This document shows positions 4,697 through 9,004 of a DNA stretch of 9,004 nucleotides, one piece after another. The stretch lies in NCBI GenBank assembly GCA_027325115.1, contig DAHWFG010000400.1, forward strand, positions 1 to 9,004, read 5' to 3'. The first letter of the stretch is position 1. Every line of letters begins with the position of its first letter. This DNA comes from JAKBCQ01 sp021807585. Its GTDB lineage: Bacteria > Planctomycetota > Planctomycetia > Isosphaerales > Isosphaeraceae. Made by a program: the position numbers and the translations under genes. The notes beneath the pieces were generated by a model. That model did not search any database. It had not been told where the DNA came from and saw only the letters and a list, made by a program, of their open reading frames with translations.

Positions 4697-6088
4697 GTGC
4701 CCACGTGCAATCGTATCAGTCGACGCGGTTTAATCGTGTTCGCTTCGATCGTCCCCCTGTTCGGATCGGGGCTCGACGCGACCACCGTGAAGGCCGTCGC
4801 GGCGTCGCGTCAGACGCCGATCGTCGAAGCCGTGAGGAAGGTTCAGCCGTCGGTCGTCAGCATCTCGAGCGAGCGGAAAGCGGCGTCGACGACCCGCTGG
4901 CCCTTTAACGCCGAAGAATCGCAACGACCAAGAGTCAACGGGATGGGGTCGGGGGTCGTCGTCGATTCCCGCGGCTACATCCTCACCAACCATCACGTCG
5001 TCGATAAGGTCCAGGGAATCGTCGTCCGGTTTCACGACGGTTCGGTCGTCGCCGGACGCGTGCTGCAATACGACGAGGCGATGGATCTCGCCATCCTCAA
5101 AGTCGATACCGAGCGTTCCCTCACGCCGATCGCCGTCGGTTCGTCCGCCGATCTCATGGTGGGCGAAACCGTCATCACGATCGGCAACGCCTTCGGTTAC
5201 GAAAACACCGTCTCCGCGGGGATCGTCTCGCAGCTCAATCGCAACGTCACCCTCTCGGATGAACAAGTTTACAGAAACTTGATCCAAACCGACGCGAGCA
5301 TCAACCCCGGCAATTCGGGAGGGCCGCTCGTGAACATCAACGGCGAACTGATAGGGATCAACGTCGCCGTGCGGGCGGGGGCGCAAGGCATCGGCTTCGC
5401 GCTGCCGATCGACGACGTCAAGGCGTCGGCCGCCGAGATGATGAGCACACGACGACTCGCGGGAACGTGGCACGGCCTAATCGCAACCGAAAAAATGACC
5501 CCCAACGGAACGCAGGTGTATCTCACCGATATCCAGAGCGGCAGCGGAGCGCAATCCGCGGGCTTTCAAAAAGGGGACGAGATCGTCAAGGTGGGCGGAT
5601 TCCCCGTCTCGAACCGGCTCGATATCGAACGGGGCCTGCTCGACGCCAAACCGGGCAAACAGGTTGAAGTCATCGTCCGTCGCGACGGCGTCGAAAAAGA
5701 GATCCCCCTCGAAGTCCAACCCCTCGCTCGCTCTACGGTATCGACCGGCGAACGCGTGTGGCGACTTTTGGGCCTCAAAACGACCCCCGTCGGCGCCGAA
5801 TACACCGCCGCGGCGTCCGATAAACTCCGAGGCGGATTGTATGTGCAATCGGTTCTGCCGAAAAGCGCCGCGGCTCGCGCCAATATCGCCAGGGGCGATA
5901 TCCTCGTCGGCCTCAACGTCGGCGACCGTCACTGGGAAACGATCCATCCCGATAATGTGATCTACATCCTGAAACAATCCGAATCGGTCGGCGCGACCAC
6001 GATCCAATACTTCATCATCCGCCAGAACAAGATTTATCCCGGCATACTCGAACTGACCGAAAGCCTCCTCACAAATCTGCACCGGTGA
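4697..6088 (+). CDS. htrA: HtrA/Do-type periplasmic serine protease with two PDZ domains
   Basis: HtrA proteases degrade or refold damaged proteins in the cell envelope. From GTG 4697 the protein has 463 residues. Residues 1-34 form an export signal, NRISRRGLIVFASIVPLFGS, whose SRRGLI resembles a twin-arginine (Tat) motif. The trypsin-like domain (about 40-250) has the full triad: His100 in LTNHHVV, Asp130 in EAMDLAILKV, and Ser207 in NPGNSGGPL. PDZ 1 is about 255-340 (GAQSAGFQKGDEIVKVGGFP). PDZ 2 is about 350-445 (GGLYVQSVLPKSAAARANI, then RGDILVGLN), more divergent. Length and order are those of DegP/DegQ/MucD-type members. The frame extends upstream to 4427, but that part lacks family features. 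It begins a co-directional gene run, with 48 bases to the glycerate kinase gene. The sigma/anti-sigma/PDZ operon lies just beyond hisE, which hints at shared envelope-stress duty. Confidence 0.92.
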   Translation: MPTCNRISRRGLIVFASIVPLFGSGLDATTVKAVAASRQTPIVEAVRKVQPSVVSISSERKAASTTRWPFNAEESQRPRVNGMGSGVVVDSRGYILTNHHVVDKVQGIVVRFHDGSVVAGRVLQYDEAMDLAILKVDTERSLTPIAVGSSADLMVGETVITIGNAFGYENTVSAGIVSQLNRNVTLSDEQVYRNLIQTDASINPGNSGGPLVNINGELIGINVAVRAGAQGIGFALPIDDVKASAAEMMSTRRLAGTWHGLIATEKMTPNGTQVYLTDIQSGSGAQSAGFQKGDEIVKVGGFPVSNRLDIERGLLDAKPGKQVEVIVRRDGVEKEIPLEVQPLARSTVSTGERVWRLLGLKTTPVGAEYTAAASDKLRGGLYVQSVLPKSAAARANIARGDILVGLNVGDRHWETIHPDNVIYILKQSESVGATTIQYFIIRQNKIYPGILELTESLLTNLHR

Positions 6089-6125
6089 AAGCATCTTTGA
6101 ATCATCAACAAATCGTATCCGAATC

Positions 6126-6133
6126 GGGAGGGG
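6126..6133 (+). promoter_or_regulatory. Ribosome binding site of glycerate kinase
   Basis: GGGAGGGG at 6126-6133, with GGAGG five bases from ATG 6137, is the strongest Shine-Dalgarno in the window and fixes the start codon. It suggests that glxK is translated well and independently of htrA. Confidence 0.65.
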
Positions 6134-6136
6134 TCG

Positions 6137-7279
6137 ATGAAAATCGTGATCGCTCCCGATAAGTTCAAAGGCTCGCTCTCCGCGGCGCAAGCCGCGGCGG
6201 CGATCGCGAAAGGCGTCCGCAAGGCCGCTCCCGATGCGATCGTCGATTCGGCGCCGATGGCCGACGGCGGCGAGGGAACCGTAAACGCGCTCGTCGCGGC
6301 GACGTCGGGTTCGATCCGAACCGCGATCGTCACGGGTCCGCTTGGAGAACGCGTCGAGGCCGCCTACGGCATCCTCGGCGACGGTTCAACCGCCGTCATT
6401 GAAATGGCAGCCGCCGCGGGGCTCGTCCTCGTTCCAATCGAACGTCGCGATCCCACCAAAACAACGACGATCGGCGTCGGCGAATTGATCCTCGACGCCG
6501 TCCAAAACGGCGCCAAACGCGTCATCGTCGGCATCGGCGGCAGCGCCACCAACGACGGCGGCGCGGGACTCGCCCAAGCCCTCGGTTACCGCTTACTCGA
6601 CGAAAATGAGGAACCGATCAATCCCGCGGGAGGAACGCTCGATCGGCTTGCCAAAATCGAGATATCCCGACGTGATCGCGCTCTTGATCCTATAACAATC
6701 GATATCGCGTGCGACGTCGACAACCCACTCTGCGGCCCCAAAGGCGCCTCGGCGATCTACGGCCCGCAAAAAGGGGCGTCTCCCGCTATGGTGGAACTCC
6801 TCGACCGCAATCTCGCTCATTTCGCGGCGATCATCGAACGTGATCTGGGCGTAGCGATCCGCGACCTTCCCGGAGCGGGCGCCGCGGGAGGCCTGGGAGC
6901 GGGACTCGTCGCTTTCGCTCATGGACGCCTGGTACGCGGAATCGACCTGATCGTCGACGCCGTCAAACTCGCCGATCGTCTCCAAGGCGCCTCGCTTTGC
7001 CTCACCGCCGAAGGCTCGCTCGACCGCTCGAGCGCGTTCGGGAAAACCGTCGTCGGCGTTTCCCAAATCGCCGGAGACAACAACATCCCCGTGATCGCGC
7101 TCGCGGGGACGATCGGACCCGGCGCAGAAGACGTCCTCAAAGCCGGAATCGACGCCTATTTCAGCATCTGCCCCGGCCCGATCACCCTCGATGAAGCCGT
7201 CAAAAACGCCGCCGAACTCCTCGAACACGCCGCCGAACACGCGCTCCGAGCCTTCCTCGCGGGATGTCGCCGACGATAA
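6137..7279 (+). CDS. glxK: Glycerate kinase, type 1 (GlxK/GarK family)
   Basis: This enzyme phosphorylates D-glycerate with ATP, in this family usually to 2-phosphoglycerate, and feeds glyoxylate-derived carbon into glycolysis. The 380-residue protein is full length and collinear with the family. It has MKIVIAPDKFKGSLSA at the N-terminus, the PMADGGEGTVNAL motif at 40-52, VIEMAAAAGL at 88-97, VGIGGSATNDGGAG at 131-144, DVDNPLCGP.GAS at 193-205, and GAAGGLGAGLVAF at 248-260. The late motif normally reads TGEG and then an arginine-aspartate region. Here it is TAEGSLDRSSAFGKT (290-304), a mild variation. The gene follows htrA by 48 bases and precedes thiL by 61, so co-transcription is likely. 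Downstream neighbours belong to unrelated pathways, so the cluster says little about the source of glycerate. Confidence 0.92.
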   Translation: MKIVIAPDKFKGSLSAAQAAAAIAKGVRKAAPDAIVDSAPMADGGEGTVNALVAATSGSIRTAIVTGPLGERVEAAYGILGDGSTAVIEMAAAAGLVLVPIERRDPTKTTTIGVGELILDAVQNGAKRVIVGIGGSATNDGGAGLAQALGYRLLDENEEPINPAGGTLDRLAKIEISRRDRALDPITIDIACDVDNPLCGPKGASAIYGPQKGASPAMVELLDRNLAHFAAIIERDLGVAIRDLPGAGAAGGLGAGLVAFAHGRLVRGIDLIVDAVKLADRLQGASLCLTAEGSLDRSSAFGKTVVGVSQIAGDNNIPVIALAGTIGPGAEDVLKAGIDAYFSICPGPITLDEAVKNAAELLEHAAEHALRAFLAGCRRR

Positions 7280-7340
7280 GATAAGCTCAAAGAAAAAACC
7301 AACCGCCAACCGATCCGCGCAACCATAAGAATCAACCGAC

Positions 7341-8321
7341 ATGTCTCAAAATCCCGATATCCACGCGCTTACTAATGAAGATCCACCGACAGGCGAATTC
7401 GAACTGATCGGGTGGATCAGACGCCGCACCGGGGCGCTTCCGAAAGTGCGCCTCGGAATCGGCGACGACGCCGCCGAAATCGACTTATCCGCCGATACCA
7501 GGTCGATCCTCGTCGCGACCGACATGCTGATCGAAGGACGTCATTTCACGCTCGACACCGCGTCCCCGCGACAAGTCGGATACAAAGCGATGGGCGTGAA
7601 TTTATCGGACATCGCCGCGATGGCGGGGAAGCCGATCGCCGCGTTTGTCGCCGTCGCGCTTCCCAGATCGCACGGAATCGAGATCGCCCGCGAACTCTAT
7701 CTCGGCCTCGAAGACTCGGCCCGCGAGCATCAAATCGCGATCGCCGGGGGCGATACCAATTCGTGGCACGGACCGCTCGTTTGCAGCGTGACAATCCTCG
7801 GCGAGCCGACGCCTCCCCGAGCCGTCACGCGCCGCGGCGCAAAACCCGGCGATCGTATTTTTGTTACGGGTCCGCTCGGCGGCAGCCTAAGGGGCCGTCA
7901 TTTGCACCCCGCTCCAAGGTTGAAAGAGGCTCAATCGATTCATCGCAATGTGTCGATTCACGCGATGATCGATATCTCCGACGGGTTGACCGCCGATCTC
8001 GGCCATATCCTCGAAGAAAGCGGCGGTTTGGGAGCGATCCTCGACGCCGATGCCATCCCAATTCACCCCGACGCAATCTTCGAGAGCGCCCGCGACGGCC
8101 GAAGCCCGCTCGAACACGCGCTCGGCGACGGCGAGGATTTTGAGCTCTGTTTCACCGTCGATCCCGCCGATTCGGCAAGATGGATTTCGGAATCACAATC
8201 CGCGTTCAAGCCGATCCAGATCGGATCAATCCGAGCCGAGCCCGGAATCGCGCTCCGCTTGACCGACGGTTCCTCTCGTTTGATCACCCCGAAAGGCTTT
8301 GATCATTTTGACATTAAGTGA
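7341..8321 (+). CDS. thiL: Thiamine-monophosphate kinase
   Basis: ThiL phosphorylates thiamine monophosphate to thiamine diphosphate, the active cofactor, in the cytoplasm. The 326-residue protein has the usual length and the PurM/HypE-like ATP-binding architecture. Visible motifs in order are GEFELIGWIRR at 18-28, RLGIGDDAAEI at 37-47, ATDMLIEGRHF at 59-69, MGVNLSDIAAMAGKP at 84-98, IAGGDTN at 134-140, DRIFVTGPLGGS at 171-182, MIDISDGLTADLGHI at 209-223, and GDGEDFELCF at 262-271. The aspartates in GDD, SD and DISDG are the Mg-ATP ligands of the family. A clear Shine-Dalgarno is not seen before ATG 7341. The first 15 residues are variable, but the GEF element sits at the normal distance. Its stop overlaps the tsaE start (GTGA). 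Confidence 0.94.
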   Translation: MSQNPDIHALTNEDPPTGEFELIGWIRRRTGALPKVRLGIGDDAAEIDLSADTRSILVATDMLIEGRHFTLDTASPRQVGYKAMGVNLSDIAAMAGKPIAAFVAVALPRSHGIEIARELYLGLEDSAREHQIAIAGGDTNSWHGPLVCSVTILGEPTPPRAVTRRGAKPGDRIFVTGPLGGSLRGRHLHPAPRLKEAQSIHRNVSIHAMIDISDGLTADLGHILEESGGLGAILDADAIPIHPDAIFESARDGRSPLEHALGDGEDFELCFTVDPADSARWISESQSAFKPIQIGSIRAEPGIALRLTDGSSRLITPKGFDHFDIK

Positions 8322-8797
8322 CGCTCATGAAACGGCACACCTGGAAAAGCGACTCCGAGATCGACACCGAACGATTGGGACAAGCGATCGCCGCGGTCGT
8401 CGACCCGGGGACGACGATCGCCCTGATCGGTCCGTTAGGCGCCGGAAAAACACGGCTGACGCGCGCGATCTGCGAGGCGCTTTCGGTCGACCCCGCAGCG
8501 ATCGCGAGCCCCACGTTTATCCTGATTCATGAATATGAAGGATCGATGCCGATCTATCATTTTGATTTTTATCGCCTCAGAACCTCGTCCGATCTCGACG
8601 CTCTCGGCGCCGACGAATATTTTTCGTCGCGAGAAGGTCTTTGTCTGGTCGAATGGGCCGATCGCGCCCGCGATCGGCTCCCGGATGCCGCTTGGACGAT
8701 CACGATCGAACCCGACCCCGACGTCGAAAACGCACGCGTCTTTCGGATTGATATTCCCGCTGAAGATAGCCGTTTCGAACCCCCCGCTCAACGGTAA
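8318..8797 (+). CDS. tsaE: tRNA threonylcarbamoyladenosine synthesis ATPase TsaE
   Basis: TsaE (YjeE) is the ATPase that works with TsaB and TsaD to make the t6A37 modification of ANN-reading tRNAs. The 159-residue protein shows IALIGPLGAGKTRLTRAI, a Walker A P-loop with GxxGAGKT at 38-45, then ASPTFILIHEYEG at 63-75 (the family SPTF/Y segment), IYHFDFYRL at 78-86, and LCLVEWADRARDRLP at 108-122. These match TsaE in order and spacing. The first possible start, GTG 8318, overlaps the thiL stop in GTGA. ATG 8327, three codons later, is an equal alternative, and neither has a strong Shine-Dalgarno, which suggests coupling to thiL translation. tsaB and tsaD are not in the window. This is the last recognisable gene of the + strand run. 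Confidence 0.93.
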   Translation: MTLMKRHTWKSDSEIDTERLGQAIAAVVDPGTTIALIGPLGAGKTRLTRAICEALSVDPAAIASPTFILIHEYEGSMPIYHFDFYRLRTSSDLDALGADEYFSSREGLCLVEWADRARDRLPDAAWTITIEPDPDVENARVFRIDIPAEDSRFEPPAQR

Positions 8798-9004
8798 CAC
8801 GCGCGAAATCCGTCGATCGATGGAACAATTTCATAACACAAGCATCGCTTATAAGTACATATTATGTTTTTTGTCGATGATTTGATGTTCGCGGAATCAA
8901 TTCCCGATCGCCACCCCGTTTCAGGGCGTGGATCGAAACTCATCGAGAGCGGGACGCGTCGCGATGTTCAAGGTTGAGGATCTCGAACTTCGCGACGACG
9001 TCCC
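8798..9004. other. Region after tsaE with no certain gene
   Basis: An AT-rich dip at about 8825-8885 contains ACATATTATGTTTTTT (short ACAT/ATGT arms followed by six T), a weak terminator candidate for the + strand run. The last 60 bases have codon-like G/C-rich third positions in two readings. A + strand start at ATG 8964 would give MFKVEDLELRDDV, running off the edge. A minus-strand gene tail would read DVVAKFEILNLEHRDASRSR with its stop at 8940-8942. The window is too short to choose between them. Confidence 0.35.

Noticed and set aside
4730..8800. Many long minus-strand frames opposite htrA, glxK, thiL and tsaE
   Set aside because: All are opposite genes with clear catalytic motifs, and their translations are low-complexity Asp/Gly/Arg-rich shadows.
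1..9004. CRISPR arrays, tRNA or rRNA genes, insertion sequences
   Set aside because: I saw no regularly spaced direct repeats, no tRNA-like cloverleaf or CCA end, and no transposase. The only tandem repeat is the 21-base duplication in the anti-sigma gene.

Overview
The window is ordinary chromosomal DNA of a GC-rich bacterium, most likely a planctomycete. The assignment is inferred from protein style, not from a marker gene. The main clue is an anti-sigma factor whose N-terminus (LVDGEL, then a GGWRACALAFLEAQTW-type segment) is the kind found beside planctomycete ECF sigma factors. A secreted PDZ-only protein and an HtrA protease with two PDZ domains fit the same group. Genes use mostly G/C third positions, and the palindrome CGATCG is strikingly frequent.

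Layout. Bases 1-194 hold the last 63 codons of an unidentified + strand gene. Bases 195-1057 are an AT-rich accessory patch with three AT-rich inverted repeats and what looks like a decayed antitoxin-Doc toxin pair. The toxin has lost the first histidine of its Fic motif and is frameshifted near its C-terminus. Only a C-terminal stub of the antitoxin can be recognised. Bases 1058-3715 are a minus-strand operon read from high to low coordinates: ECF sigma factor, single-pass membrane anti-sigma factor (ATGA overlap), then a secreted two-PDZ protein with a C-terminal coiled coil. It is followed by two tandem GC-rich hairpins. From 3716 the + strand takes over, with a stand-alone hisE (3855-4217). 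A leader/promoter region of about 480 bases follows.

Bases 4697-8797 then hold a compact + strand run: an HtrA/Do-type serine protease, glycerate kinase, thiamine-monophosphate kinase (thiL) and the tRNA t6A ATPase tsaE. thiL and tsaE overlap by four bases. The last 207 bases contain no gene I can identify.

Working together. Sigma, anti-sigma and secreted PDZ protein look like one envelope-signalling unit. The nearby exported HtrA protease makes a DegS/RseA-like stress circuit a reasonable but untested idea. glxK, thiL and tsaE are housekeeping enzymes that appear to be co-transcribed. I found no clearly new defence or mobile system. The items most worth a second look are the double-lesion Doc remnant, the sigma/anti-sigma/PDZ set beside HtrA, a twin-arginine-like signal on HtrA, and the strong CGATCG enrichment.
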